From an uncultured Collinsella sp. (lineage in GTDB: Bacteria > Actinomycetota > Coriobacteriia > Coriobacteriales > Coriobacteriaceae), in the NCBI GenBank assembly GCA_902494535.1, contig CABUTO010000037.1, positions 1-23,430 of the forward strand: DNA of 23,430 bases. The letters run 5' to 3'. Shown one piece after another: positions 6,976 to 15,115 of the stretch. The translations under genes and the position numbers were made by a program. The notes under the pieces are model-generated. The model was not told the origin of the DNA and made no database searches. It saw nothing but the letters and a program-made list of their open reading frames with translations. Numbering within the stretch: the stretch's first letter is position 1; each line of letters starts with the position of its first letter.

Positions 6976-8679
6976 TTAGCCCAGCAGGCTCAGACCCACG
7001 GAGACAAACGCCAGGATAACGCCGACGATAGACTCGCCACCGAGCAGGCCGCTGGCGACAACCAGACCCTGCTCCTGGAAGGCGGCATCCTTGGCGGCCT
7101 TCTCCTCGTCCGAAAGACCGGCGGCGGCGTCGCGGTGTGCAGCCCACTTGTCGTAGGCGAGCTTGACGCAGGAGCCCAAGAAGGCCGTGAGCGACATGTA
7201 GAACGGCAGGTACACGCCCAGACCGATCATCATGGCCGGAATGCCGAGCCAGTACATGACGATGCCGGCGATAAAACCGCCCGCAAACCACGGCACGCTC
7301 GGGATGCCCGAGACCATGGTGGCGACCACGCTTGCCTGCGCGGCCACAAAGCTCTTGTCGGGGCCGAAGGCGTCCGGACCATAGGCGGTGACGAGCGCGA
7401 CCATGACGGCGGCAGCGACCAGGGCGCCCACGATGCCGCCGATGGCCTGGCCGACCCACTGTGCACGCGGGTTGGTGCCCAGCACGGCGCCGGCCTTGAA
7501 GTCGTTCATGACGTCGCCCGCAAGGCCGCACGCTACGGCCACGATGCCGGCGATAAAGAACAGCTTGACCTGAGCGAGCTGCGCGAAGGCGGCAACGATG
7601 AGCATGACGATGAGGCCGAAGATCTCCATGGGGTCGATGCCCGTCTGGCCGCAGCTCTGCGCGCTCATGATGGTGGTGACAAAGGTGAACAGCGTGACGA
7701 TGACGGCCGGGACGGGGCCAAGGTCGAGCACGATGGCGATGATCACGGCGATGGCGGCAGCGCCCAGGCCGATGATACCGGCGTCGAGTTTAAGGGAGCC
7801 CGAGATGAGCGACTGCTCGTCGGTGTCGGTGGAGCTGTCGGCGGCGAGGCCGCGGACGATACCGGCGACCTGCGGCAGGATGTCCTTGAGGACGACGGCG
7901 ACGCCAAAGCCCATCATGAGGCCCATACCCAGGGACTTAACAATGCCCTGTGCGGTCATAACGTCAAACAGACCGGCAGCGGTGCCGCCGACGATGATGC
8001 CAAAGTTGCCCAGCAGCGCGCCGGCAAACCAGAAGGCGACGGGGGCGAAGCCCACGAGGAAGCCGACGGAGAGCAGCATGGGCGAGTTGTAGATGCCAAA
8101 GGTCACGCCGGGAATGTTGAGCGTGCACAGCATGCTGGGCACCACGCCCAGGGCGTCGCGCAGCACGCTATAGATGCCGGCGATGGCCATGGAACCAAAG
8201 AGCTGCTTGCCGGTTTTGCCGCCAGCCTCGGTCGCGCGCAAGGTCTGAGCTGCGGCGTTGCCGGTGGGGAACTCAAGCGCAGCGTCCACGATAAAGTGAC
8301 GGTGGATGAGAACCGTGGCCAGCAGGCCCAGGATGGTGCCGGCGAGTGCCACGATAAACATGTCGAGCCAGCTGATCTGGTCGGCATAGCCCAGCATCCA
8401 GGCGCCCGGGATGGTAAACGCCAGGCCGCCGGCGACCATGGCGCCTGCGGACATGATGGTGTGGGTGACGTTGGCCTCGTTGAGGCTGGCGTTGCCCATG
8501 AGCTTAAGGAAGAACAGCGAGATGACGGCAGCGAAGACGATCGGCCAGGGGAGTGCGCCCATCTTGAGGGCGGTGTAGGCCGAGCTTGCCGTGATAATCA
8601 CGCAGCCAAGGACGCCGATGACGACGCCGCGCAGCGTGAGTTGCCCGCGCATCGGGGCGCGGTTCGAGGGATTGCTCAT
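6976..8679 (-). CDS. OPT family oligopeptide transporter
   Basis: A 567-residue polytopic membrane protein of the OPT/YSL family, proton-coupled importers of oligopeptides or metal-chelate compounds. It opens with the family-type LTLRGVVIGVLG, then TALKMGALPWPI, an EFPTGNAAAQTLRA segment, AQSCGQTGIDPMEIF, the conserved GDVMNDFKAGAVLG and a late GLGVYLPFYMSLTAFLG. About 14 hydrophobic segments are visible. A charged stretch near residues 513-535 precedes the last segment. Family members are usually 550-700 residues, so this one is complete. The start at 8679 has AAAGGAG 8 nt upstream. It is a single-gene transcript with its own terminator and is divergent from coaX. The substrate, peptides or a metal complex, cannot be told from sequence. 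Confidence 0.88.
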   Translation of the reverse strand: MSNPSNRAPMRGQLTLRGVVIGVLGCVIITASSAYTALKMGALPWPIVFAAVISLFFLKLMGNASLNEANVTHTIMSAGAMVAGGLAFTIPGAWMLGYADQISWLDMFIVALAGTILGLLATVLIHRHFIVDAALEFPTGNAAAQTLRATEAGGKTGKQLFGSMAIAGIYSVLRDALGVVPSMLCTLNIPGVTFGIYNSPMLLSVGFLVGFAPVAFWFAGALLGNFGIIVGGTAAGLFDVMTAQGIVKSLGMGLMMGFGVAVVLKDILPQVAGIVRGLAADSSTDTDEQSLISGSLKLDAGIIGLGAAAIAVIIAIVLDLGPVPAVIVTLFTFVTTIMSAQSCGQTGIDPMEIFGLIVMLIVAAFAQLAQVKLFFIAGIVAVACGLAGDVMNDFKAGAVLGTNPRAQWVGQAIGGIVGALVAAAVMVALVTAYGPDAFGPDKSFVAAQASVVATMVSGIPSVPWFAGGFIAGIVMYWLGIPAMMIGLGVYLPFYMSLTAFLGSCVKLAYDKWAAHRDAAAGLSDEEKAAKDAAFQEQGLVVASGLLGGESIVGVILAFVSVGLSLLG

Positions 8680-8789
8680 ATAGAACTCCTTTGCGTATAT
8701 CCGCTTCCCCCGGGAGCGCCGCTACGGATACGGCGCGGGAAGTCGGGTTACCAAGGGCCGCCGCGTGAGCTCGCGCACGACCGCGCACC

Positions 8790-8795
8790 AGTATA
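8790..8795 (-). promoter_or_regulatory. Candidate -10 box of the OPT transporter gene
   Basis: TATACT on the minus strand lies 110 bp before the transporter start. No good -35 is found at the usual distance (TCCCAA at 17 bp). The implied ~100-nt leader is GC-rich and could fold, but no known leader motif was recognised. Confidence 0.3.
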
Positions 8796-8838
8796 GCCGC
8801 AAGCTAGTCATTTTGGGATGACTGGTTTAGGTAGGCGA

Positions 8839-8844
8839 TATACT
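8839..8844 (+). promoter_or_regulatory. Candidate -10 box of coaX
   Basis: TATACT lies 28 bp before the chosen coaX start, which gives a short leader holding the ribosome site at 8857-8863. No consensus -35 was found at 16-18 bp. Confidence 0.35.
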
Positions 8845-8871
8845 GCTGGGCAGACGAAAGGAGCGCCGACG

Positions 8872-9723
8872 ATGCTTAATGGGTGCGCATATATATTGAC
8901 GGTCGACGTGGGCAACACGTTCATTCGCTTTGGCCTGTTTGCCGAGGATTCGGCCGCGGCGCAGGAGTGCCCGCTTGCGACGTGCGAGATCACGACGCCA
9001 TCGAGCATTACGGCAGACGAAGCGCGTATGCGACTTGTGCAGGTCATGGGCGCGCTCGCCGCCGATGCAGGTGTGCCCGGCGCGCTCGTGCCCACGGCGG
9101 CCGTGCTGAGCTGCGTGGTGCCGGCGCTCGAACGCCCATGGAAGGCGGCGCTTTCCCGTACTTGCACGGGACGCGTGCTCACCGTGGGGCCGGGCCTCAA
9201 GACCGGCATGCCCGTGCACTACGACGACCCGGCCGAGATCGGCCCCGACCGCATTGCCGATGCCGTGGCGGCACGCGCCGTCTACGGCTCTCCCTGTATC
9301 GTGATCGACCTGGGTACGACGACCAATATCGAGGTCATCGACGCGCACGGTACCTTTGTGGGCGGCGTCATCGCGCCGGGTCTGGCGCTCGGCGCCCGCT
9401 CGCTTTCGGCGGCTGCGGCGCGCCTGCCGCAGGTTGAGCCTTCGGCGCCAACGCACGTCATCGGCCGTAACACGCGCGAGGCGATGCGCTCGGGCGTGGT
9501 CTTGGGCGAGGTGGCCCGCATCGACGGCATGCTCGACATGGTGCTTGCCGAGATGCGCTCGACCAAGGCGGCGGGGGAGGATGGCGTGCCCATCGTCATT
9601 ACCGGCGACGATGCCGAGGCGCTCGCGGCGTTGGTCGGCCATAGCCTGACGGTCGACGATGCGCTGACGCTGCGGGGTCTCGCCGAGCTCTACCGCATCA
9701 ACCAAAAGCCCCGCCGCGTGTAA
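8872..9723 (+). CDS. coaX: Type III pantothenate kinase
   Basis: A 283-residue cytosolic enzyme that phosphorylates pantothenate with ATP, the first step of coenzyme A synthesis. The ASKHA-fold phosphate loop DVGNT is at residues 12-16. The type III signature EIGPDRIADAVAA follows, then a second nucleotide-binding motif, DLGTTTN, and the GGVIAPGLALGARSL segment, all in the usual order. Length is slightly above the typical ~255-260, from loop insertions and a short C-terminal tail. The start at 8872 is chosen because AAAGGAG lies 8 nt upstream; the longer frame from 8818 begins before the likely -10 box and has no ribosome site. It is divergent from the OPT transporter and followed by the deaminase gene, which has its own promoter. 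Confidence 0.92.
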   Translation: MLNGCAYILTVDVGNTFIRFGLFAEDSAAAQECPLATCEITTPSSITADEARMRLVQVMGALAADAGVPGALVPTAAVLSCVVPALERPWKAALSRTCTGRVLTVGPGLKTGMPVHYDDPAEIGPDRIADAVAARAVYGSPCIVIDLGTTTNIEVIDAHGTFVGGVIAPGLALGARSLSAAAARLPQVEPSAPTHVIGRNTREAMRSGVVLGEVARIDGMLDMVLAEMRSTKAAGEDGVPIVITGDDAEALAALVGHSLTVDDALTLRGLAELYRINQKPRRV

Positions 9724-9764
9724 AAGTGAGGGCGCCGGTGGGACAAACGCCTCCACCTTTCACC

Positions 9765-9773
9765 TGCTACAAT
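9765..9773 (+). promoter_or_regulatory. Extended -10 promoter of the deaminase gene
   Basis: TGCTACAAT is an extended -10 element (TG, one base, TACAAT) 34 bp before ATG 9808. It overlaps an upstream in-frame ATG at 9772, which argues against that ATG as the start. The -35 region is weak, as is common with extended -10 promoters. Confidence 0.55.
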
Positions 9774-9807
9774 GGGTCAAACTATTGCGATTACGGAGGT
9801 GTCTGCC

Positions 9808-10332
9808 ATGTCGGACGATCTTCATCAAACCGCGTCGGGCAAGCGCCGCGACGTTATTAGCTGGGACGAGTTCTTTATGAGCGTGGCCATCGCCGCGCAG
9901 CGCCGCAGCAAGGACCCCAACACGCAGGTGGGTGCGTGCATCGCCAGCACCAACCACCGTATCCTTTCGGTGGGCTACAACGGTACACCCTCGGCGCTCA
10001 ACGACGACTTTTTCCCGTGGGGTACGAGCGACGATCCGCTGCAGGACAAGCACAACTACGTGGTCCATGCCGAGGCAAACGCCGTGCTCAACTACCGCGG
10101 CTCGCTCAAAGACCTTGAGGGTTCCACGGTCTACGTCACGCTGTTCCCGTGCCACGACTGCGCCAAGATCCTGGCGCAGGTGGGCGTGGGCGAGGTCGCC
10201 TACCTGGACAACAAGTATGCCGATACCGACGACGGCCGTATCAGCCGCCGCATTCTCGACTCCTGCGGCATCAGCTACCGCCAGGTCATCGTCGATGTTC
10301 AGATTGGTACCGGGGGACACGCTCAGCAGTAG
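9808..10332 (+). CDS. Cytidine/deoxycytidylate deaminase family protein (dCMP deaminase-like)
   Basis: A 174-residue zinc-dependent deaminase. The zinc ligands and catalytic Glu are clear: His87-Ala-Glu89 in VVHAEANAVLN, and Cys115 and Cys118 in FPCHDCAK. The upstream segment DPNTQVGACI and the GYNGTP loop match dCMP deaminases of the ComEB type, which convert dCMP to dUMP and feed thymidylate synthesis. The start at 9808 is supported by GGAGG 8 nt upstream and by the promoter position. No competence genes are adjacent. A related CMP/dCMP or tRNA-type deaminase is less likely because of the GYNGTP and LFPCHDC signatures. Confidence 0.86.
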   Translation: MSDDLHQTASGKRRDVISWDEFFMSVAIAAQRRSKDPNTQVGACIASTNHRILSVGYNGTPSALNDDFFPWGTSDDPLQDKHNYVVHAEANAVLNYRGSLKDLEGSTVYVTLFPCHDCAKILAQVGVGEVAYLDNKYADTDDGRISRRILDSCGISYRQVIVDVQIGTGGHAQQ

Positions 10333-10502
10333 CGCGTGCCAACGCCGGCTGGCGGCAAAACAGCCAAAAGAGCCCCGTCCCAAATTGACTACTCGTGAAA
10401 GTCGCGTCTGCGCGCATGGACGGCTCGTGAGCGGGTACATGGCTGTAGTAACATAGCTTCTGTCTGCGGGCGTGCCCGCGTTATTGTGAGAAAGGAGCCC
10501 CT

Positions 10503-10781
10503 GTGGCTGTTAACGAAGAGCTGCTTAAGAAGGTTCTTGAAGAGATTCGCCCCAACCTGCAGGCCGACGGCGGCGATATGGAGTATGTGGGCGTTGACGA
10601 CGAGGGCGTCGTCAAACTGGAGCTGCAGGGCGCTTGCGCCGGCTGCCCCATGAGCTCGCTGACCCTGTCCATGGGCATCGAGCGCATCCTGAAGGAGCAT
10701 GTGCCCGGCGTTACCCGTGTCGAGCAGGTCAATGCCTCCGGCGAGACCGACGACCTGTACGACGAGTACGCGCCGTTCTAA
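10503..10781 (+). CDS. NifU C-terminal-like Fe-S scaffold protein
   Basis: A 92-residue protein made of a single NifU C-terminal domain. The cluster-binding motif is Cys45-Ala-Gly-Cys48 in GACAGCPMSSLTL, preceded by the family's NLQADGGDMEYVGV. Such small Nfu proteins carry or transfer iron-sulfur clusters to target enzymes. The C-terminus is acidic (ETDDLYDEYAPF). The start is GTG 10503, with AAAGGAG 8 nt upstream. It stands between the deaminase and lgt. A hairpin with a short T-run follows, so it may be a separate transcript. No suf or isc genes are in the window. Confidence 0.88.
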   Translation: MAVNEELLKKVLEEIRPNLQADGGDMEYVGVDDEGVVKLELQGACAGCPMSSLTLSMGIERILKEHVPGVTRVEQVNASGETDDLYDEYAPF

Positions 10782-10825
10782 GATGCGAAAGCTGCGGACG
10801 GCATACTCCGCATAGACGTTACGCC

Positions 10826-10868
10826 CAAATATGCGGCTGCGAGCGCAAGGCCCGCGGCCGCATTTGTA
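10826..10868 (+). terminator. Hairpin between nfu and lgt
   Basis: ATGCGGC (10831-10837) pairs with GCCGCAT (10857-10863); CAAA and TTTG extend the stem with a one-base bulge, and TTTG follows. It is a weak terminator or attenuator placed just before the lgt ribosome site. Confidence 0.5.
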
Positions 10869-10890
10869 TGTAGGGAGTAGGAGGGTCGAC

Positions 10891-11712
10891 ATGCTCAACG
10901 ACTTCTACCATATGCTTGATCCCGTCGCGATCTCGGCGGGCCCCATCACCATCTACTGGTACGGCCTGGCCTACGTGGTCGGCGCTCTGCTCACGGCGGT
11001 CGTCATGTACCGCACACAGCGTCGCTGGGGCTTTAACATCACGATTGACGACCTGACGAGTGTCGTGGTCGGCGTGGTCTTTGGCCTCATTATCGGTGCG
11101 CGCCTGTTCTACGTCGTCTTTTATGGTGATGGCTACTACTGGGCGCACCCGCTCGAGATCTTTGCCACCAACGAGGGCGGCATGAGCTTCCATGGCGGCT
11201 TGGTGGGCGGCATTATCGGCGGCATCATCGTGTGCCGCATGTATAAGCTCGATGCCTGGACTTTGGCAGACCTTGCCGTCATAGGCGCGCCGCTGGCCTT
11301 GTGCCTGGGCCGTTGTGCCAACTTTGTCAACGGTGAGCTGTGGGGCAAGCCGACCGATCTGCCCTGGGGCGTGGTCTTCGGTGGCATCGCGGGCGATATG
11401 CCGCGTCACCCCTCCCAGCTCTACGAGGCATTTCTTGAGGGCATCGTGCTCTTTTGCATTCTGCAGGTGCTCAGCCGCAAAAAGCCGCTACTGCCCCAAG
11501 GCACGTTTATGGGCGTGTTTGTGATGGGCTACGGCATCGTCCGCTTCCTCATTGAGTTTGTGCGCGTGCCCGATGCCCAGCTGGGCTATCTGCTTGGTGG
11601 CGTCATCACGATGGGTCAGCTGCTGAGCCTGCCGCTCGTAATCGCGGGCCTGGCGCTCATCATCTTTGCTCGTCGCCGCAACCAACCCCAGCGCATCTAC
11701 CTCGACGCCTAA
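10891..11712 (+). CDS. lgt: Prolipoprotein diacylglyceryl transferase
   Basis: A 273-residue polytopic membrane enzyme that moves a diacylglyceryl group from phosphatidylglycerol to the lipobox Cys of prolipoproteins, the first step of lipoprotein maturation. Seven or so hydrophobic segments are visible. Diagnostic motifs: TIYWYGLAYVVG near the N-terminus, MSFHGGLVGG with His101, the signature GRCANFVNGELWG (140-152) with Arg141, and RHPSQLYEAFLEG (172-184). The signature has Ala in place of the usual second Gly (GRxGNFxN). The C-terminal membrane segment contains IVRFLIEFVRVPD, with the conserved Arg/Glu. The start at 10891 has AGGAGGG 5 nt upstream; the frame extends to 10831 but that start lies in the preceding hairpin. 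Length is normal. Confidence 0.93.
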   Translation: MLNDFYHMLDPVAISAGPITIYWYGLAYVVGALLTAVVMYRTQRRWGFNITIDDLTSVVVGVVFGLIIGARLFYVVFYGDGYYWAHPLEIFATNEGGMSFHGGLVGGIIGGIIVCRMYKLDAWTLADLAVIGAPLALCLGRCANFVNGELWGKPTDLPWGVVFGGIAGDMPRHPSQLYEAFLEGIVLFCILQVLSRKKPLLPQGTFMGVFVMGYGIVRFLIEFVRVPDAQLGYLLGGVITMGQLLSLPLVIAGLALIIFARRRNQPQRIYLDA

Positions 11713-11747
11713 CCACCACAAAGGGGACAGGCACCTTTGTGGCGGTT
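11711..11747. repeat. REP-like hairpin with GGGGACAGG motif after lgt
   Basis: The arms at 11711-11724 and 11734-11747 pair at 13 of 14 positions, and the motif GGGGACAGGCACC runs from the left arm through the loop. No T-tract follows, so it is not an ordinary terminator. A related hairpin (loop GGGGTCAGGTTTC) sits right after the next gene, at 14033-14065. Confidence 0.55.
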
Positions 11748-11785
11748 CGCTGGGCAACGATGACAGAACAATAACGTTTCCCCAG

Positions 11786-11827
11786 ATAAAACCTGCTAAA
11801 ATAAACCTGTCCCTATTTGGCAGGTTT
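11786..11827 (+). promoter_or_regulatory. Extended -10 promoter with three AAACCTG half-sites
   Basis: TGCTAAAAT at 11794-11802 is an extended -10 element 46 bp before GTG 11848. AAACCTG occurs at 11789-11795 and 11803-11809, and its complement CAGGTTT at 11821-11827. The last two form an inverted repeat with an 11-bp spacer immediately after the -10 box. The arrangement looks like an operator over the promoter; an RNA hairpin at the 5' end is the alternative. Confidence 0.5.
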
Positions 11828-11847
11828 CTAGAAAGGCTCTTTGGACT

Positions 11848-14031
11848 GTGAAGGATTCCGATCTCTCCACAACGGCTGCGCGCGACGCTGCCCGCATCGT
11901 CTGGTTTAAGCGCTACCCCGCCAAGCAGACGCTCATCGCATTTTTGCTCGCGCTGTTGGCGACCACGGCGTTTTCCATCGATCCTGCCCCGGTGTCGAGC
12001 AACGCAGTCTTGGCGATTGACCCCAAAGCCTCGGGCATGCTGTACGTGTGCTACGAGGTGCTCCTCTCGTTTGCCGGCCATACCGACGCGGTCATGTTGC
12101 TTGCACTTGCCTGCCTGCTCACCTTGCCGTTTCGCTACGTGTTCTTTGGCCGTGGCGACACCTGGCGTCCATCGATCATTCTGCCGTCGCTGTTCTTCGC
12201 CATCTGCATGGTGTTCGGCCGCAGCTACGATCTCACCGACTCGGCCGAGATTGTCCTTGGCGACAAGGCCCGCATCATCTGCGCCTGGATTGGCGGCGCG
12301 GGCTGGATGCTCCTGGCGATCGTTGCCTTCTATCTGGCTTTTGAGTGCCTGGATTGGCTGAGCTCTCGGCGCATTCCGTTTTCCGAAGCGCACTTTGGCC
12401 GCGTATGGCGTGTGACTCACGCCGTGCTCTCGGTCCATCCCTTTGCCGGGCCCTTCCTGGTGCTTATGATCGCCTGGGCGCCCACGCTCATCGCTTCGCT
12501 GCCTGGCCTTTTTATGGGAGATACGGGCGCGCAGATTCGCCAGTGGTTCAACTATCCCAACGGCACGAGCGACTACCTGCGCCTACTCAACCCCAACGTG
12601 CTGCTCAACGGGCATCATCCCGTAGTGCACACGGCCATTATCGGTTCGTGCGTTCAGCTGGGGCTTTCGCTGTTCAACAGCGCTAACGCGGGTCTTGCCA
12701 TCTACACCTGCGCTCAATTTGTCATCACGGCTGCCTGCATGGCCTATTCCATTTCGTCGCTGCGCAAACTGGGCGTGAGCCTGCCGGTTCGCGGTGCGAT
12801 CCTGCTGTTCTTTGCGTTTATGCCGATGTTCTCTAACTACGCGGCGTTGCTCACCAAAGACGTGCTCTTTGCCGACGCGTTCTTGGTGCTGCTGGTACAG
12901 ACCGTTAAGCTCGTGGCATGCGGCTTGCCCCGTCGTGATGCCAATGTCGAGCGAGCGGGCGAGAAAGCCCCCGTGCTCTTTGCGCGCCACGACTGGCTGC
13001 TGCTCGCTCTGGGCGCCATGGGTTCCACGTTCCTGCGCAACGGCGGCCTGGTGTTTCCCCTGGCGGCATGCGTAATCGCGGCGGCGTTTTGCGTATGGGA
13101 CGTGCATGTGGCTCGTCGTGCAGTCAAGCAGACTGGTGCTGCGCCTTCAGGTGCCATCCCGCGTTTCCGCTGGGTTGGCGTTCTCGCGGTGCTCGCGCTC
13201 TGCCTTGCCTCTAATATGTACTTCACCAAGGTCTTTATGCCGGCGCACGACATCACGCCCGGCTCCAAGCGCGAAATCCTTTCGATTCCGTTCCAGCAGA
13301 CGGCTCGTTTCGTCCAAAAGCACGACGGCCTCAACTCGGGCGTCAACCCCACGGTTAAGGAGGACGGCACCGTCGTGGAGGCTCCTTGCGACGGTTCGGT
13401 GACCGACGAAGAGCGTGCCGTGATCGATCGCGTACTCAAGTACGAGAACCTGGGCCGCCGCTACAACCCCGACAAGTCCGATGCCGTCAAGAACTGCTTT
13501 AACGAGTACGCCTCGCAGGAGGACATCGATGCCTATTTTGAGGTATGGGCCCAGATGTTTAAGAAGGATCCCGAGTGCTATATTTCGGCGCTTATCAATA
13601 ACTACTATGGTTATTTTTATCCGAGTGCCCGCGATGCGTGGGTCTACAGCACGGCGCGCAGTGCCGAGATTATGGCACGCCCCGATAATCTCAAGTACTT
13701 CGACTTCCATCCGGTCGATAGCAAGGTTGTGCGCTGGTGTGACCATCTGATCAACCTATACCGTGTGGCGGTGCAGCGTGTTCCTTTTATCTCGCTCACC
13801 ATGAGCTCGGCCACCTATGTGTGGATAATGATCGCCGTGGTGGTCTACCTGCTGCGTCGTCATTCATGGCGTGCGCTGGCGATCTGGGTGCCGCTGTTGG
13901 GCGTGCTCGCCGTGTGCCTGATTGGCCCGTGCAACGGCTCGACTTACATGCGCTACCTGTATCCGGTCATCGCCTGCATGCCCTTCGCCATCGGCGCCAC
14001 CGTCACCCGCAGCGACTTCCTCTGGTCCTAA
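11848..14031 (+). CDS. Large polytopic membrane protein, DUF6020-like
   Basis: A 727-residue membrane protein with about 12 hydrophobic segments. The first half carries a region that I recognise as typical of DUF6020 proteins: WAPTLIASLPGLFMGDTGAQ, then IRQWFNYPNG and LLNGHHPVVHTAI. An acidic GDT after an early membrane segment, followed by His-His, resembles the active-site loop layout of GT-C-fold glycosyltransferases, but this is inference. A large extracytoplasmic loop lies near residues 465-640 (between FTKVFMPAHD and FISLTMSSAT), followed by three C-terminal membrane segments. The start is GTG 11848 with AGAAAGG upstream. It appears to be a single-gene unit with its own promoter and is bracketed by two related hairpins. 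A role in cell-envelope glycan synthesis is plausible but not shown. Confidence 0.65.
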   Translation: MKDSDLSTTAARDAARIVWFKRYPAKQTLIAFLLALLATTAFSIDPAPVSSNAVLAIDPKASGMLYVCYEVLLSFAGHTDAVMLLALACLLTLPFRYVFFGRGDTWRPSIILPSLFFAICMVFGRSYDLTDSAEIVLGDKARIICAWIGGAGWMLLAIVAFYLAFECLDWLSSRRIPFSEAHFGRVWRVTHAVLSVHPFAGPFLVLMIAWAPTLIASLPGLFMGDTGAQIRQWFNYPNGTSDYLRLLNPNVLLNGHHPVVHTAIIGSCVQLGLSLFNSANAGLAIYTCAQFVITAACMAYSISSLRKLGVSLPVRGAILLFFAFMPMFSNYAALLTKDVLFADAFLVLLVQTVKLVACGLPRRDANVERAGEKAPVLFARHDWLLLALGAMGSTFLRNGGLVFPLAACVIAAAFCVWDVHVARRAVKQTGAAPSGAIPRFRWVGVLAVLALCLASNMYFTKVFMPAHDITPGSKREILSIPFQQTARFVQKHDGLNSGVNPTVKEDGTVVEAPCDGSVTDEERAVIDRVLKYENLGRRYNPDKSDAVKNCFNEYASQEDIDAYFEVWAQMFKKDPECYISALINNYYGYFYPSARDAWVYSTARSAEIMARPDNLKYFDFHPVDSKVVRWCDHLINLYRVAVQRVPFISLTMSSATYVWIMIAVVVYLLRRHSWRALAIWVPLLGVLAVCLIGPCNGSTYMRYLYPVIACMPFAIGATVTRSDFLWS

Positions 14032-14032
14032 C

Positions 14033-14065
14033 TTGGTGCATTGGGGTCAGGTTTCTTTGCACCAA
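14033..14065. repeat. REP-like hairpin with GGGGTCAGG loop after the DUF6020-like gene
   Basis: TTGGTGCA (14033-14040) pairs perfectly with TGCACCAA (14058-14065). The 17-nt loop holds GGGGTCAGGTTTC. It begins one base after the stop codon. There is no T-tract, so it may be a repeat element or a 3'-end stabiliser rather than a terminator. Confidence 0.5.
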
Positions 14066-14136
14066 AGGGGCCATCATCACGACGCCTTCATTTTGGGGTT
14101 TATCTCGCAGGCCAGTAGGTATATCATAACGACGTT

Positions 14137-14146
14137 TGTTTATATT
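14137..14146 (+). promoter_or_regulatory. Candidate -10 box of yebC
   Basis: TGTTTATATT contains an extended -10-like element (TG, one base, TTATAT) about 50 bp before the yebC start. A good -35 was not found. Confidence 0.4.
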
Positions 14147-14195
14147 GCCCGAGCATCTGCGCTGGGCTTTAGGTCGAAACCGATAGGAGACACGT

Positions 14196-15002
14196 ATGTC
14201 CGGACACTCTAAGTGGGCCACAACCAAGCATCGTAAGGGCGCGCAGGACGCCAAGCGTTCCGCCCTCTTCTCCAAGCTCAGCCGCAACATCACCGTTGCT
14301 GCCCGTCTCGGCGGTGACCCGCTGCCCGAGAACAACGCCAGCCTCGCCGCTGCCGTTGCCAAGGCCAAGGCTCAGTCCATGCCTAAGGACAAGATCAAGT
14401 CCGCTATCGACAAGGCTTTTGGTTCGGGTGCTGACGCCGCCGTCTACGAGAACATCGTGTACGAGGGCTACGGTCCCGCCGGTGTCGCCGTCTACGTCGA
14501 CTGCCTGACCGACAACCGCAACCGTACCGCCGCTGATGTCCGTTCCGCCTTCTCCCACGCTGGTGGCAACCTGGGCACCTCCGGCTCCGTCGCCTTCCAG
14601 TTTGAGCGTAAGGGCCAGATCGTCGTCGCCAAGGAGATCCTGGACGAGAACGCCAAGAAGGAGACCATGATCGCCAACGGTGCTGCCGGTGACGAGGATG
14701 AGTTCATGATGGCCATCGCCGAGGCCGGTGGCGAGGACTACGAGGACGCCGGCGAGGAGTGGATCGTCTGGACTACTGCCAACGAGGTCATGGCTGTCTC
14801 CAAGGCGCTCGAGGAGCAGGGCGTCCAGGTCAAGGGCTCCGAGACCACCATGGTCCCGACCACCCCGACCGAGGTCTCCGGCGCCGACGCCAAGAAGGTT
14901 CAGCGCCTCATCGACCGTCTCGAGGAGCTCGACGACGTCCAGGATGTTTACAGCACCATGGATATGACCGACGAGGTCATCGCTGCCCTCGAGGAGGAGT
15001 AG
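14196..15002 (+). CDS. yebC: YebC/PmpR family protein
   Basis: A 268-residue cytosolic protein of the YebC/PmpR/TACO1 family, described as DNA-binding regulators and more recently as translation factors that help ribosomes through proline-rich stretches. It begins with the family hallmark MSGHSKWATTKHRKGAQDAK and contains FSKLSRNITVAARLGG, MPKDKIKSAIDKA, YEGYGPAGVAVYVDCLTDNRNRT and the GNLGTSGSVAFQFERKG segment. It is slightly longer than the usual 240-250, with an acidic insertion near DEDEFMMAIAEAGGEDYEDAGEEW. The start at 14196 has TAGGAGA upstream. Codon use is more biased than in the neighbours (mostly CGT, GGT, GTC, AAG), which fits high expression. A strong terminator separates it from the envelope operon. 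Confidence 0.95.
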   Translation: MSGHSKWATTKHRKGAQDAKRSALFSKLSRNITVAARLGGDPLPENNASLAAAVAKAKAQSMPKDKIKSAIDKAFGSGADAAVYENIVYEGYGPAGVAVYVDCLTDNRNRTAADVRSAFSHAGGNLGTSGSVAFQFERKGQIVVAKEILDENAKKETMIANGAAGDEDEFMMAIAEAGGEDYEDAGEEWIVWTTANEVMAVSKALEEQGVQVKGSETTMVPTTPTEVSGADAKKVQRLIDRLEELDDVQDVYSTMDMTDEVIAALEEE

Positions 15003-15071
15003 CGCCTGTACGGGTTAAGCCGTGCATATCTGGGCATAATGAAACGAGCATGCAAGCCTCGTGGAATAGAT

Positions 15072-15115
15072 GAGCCGGATCCGCGTGCGTACAGCACCGG
15101 ACCCGGCTCTTTTAT
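15072..15115 (+). terminator. Rho-independent terminator of yebC
   Basis: GAGCCGG (15072-15078) pairs with CCGGCTC (15103-15109); TCCG and CGGA extend the stem with one mismatch. TTTT follows directly. The T-run merges into the TATAAT box of the next operon. Confidence 0.75.

Noticed and set aside
6949..8796. A 615-codon open frame on the plus strand covering the whole OPT transporter gene
   Set aside because: It is antisense to a clear transporter, has no ribosome site, and its His/Asp/Gly-rich composition is what the complement of a GC-rich membrane gene gives.
8818..8871. Upstream ATG start for coaX
   Set aside because: It precedes the likely -10 box and has no ribosome site, while ATG 8872 has AAAGGAG at good spacing.
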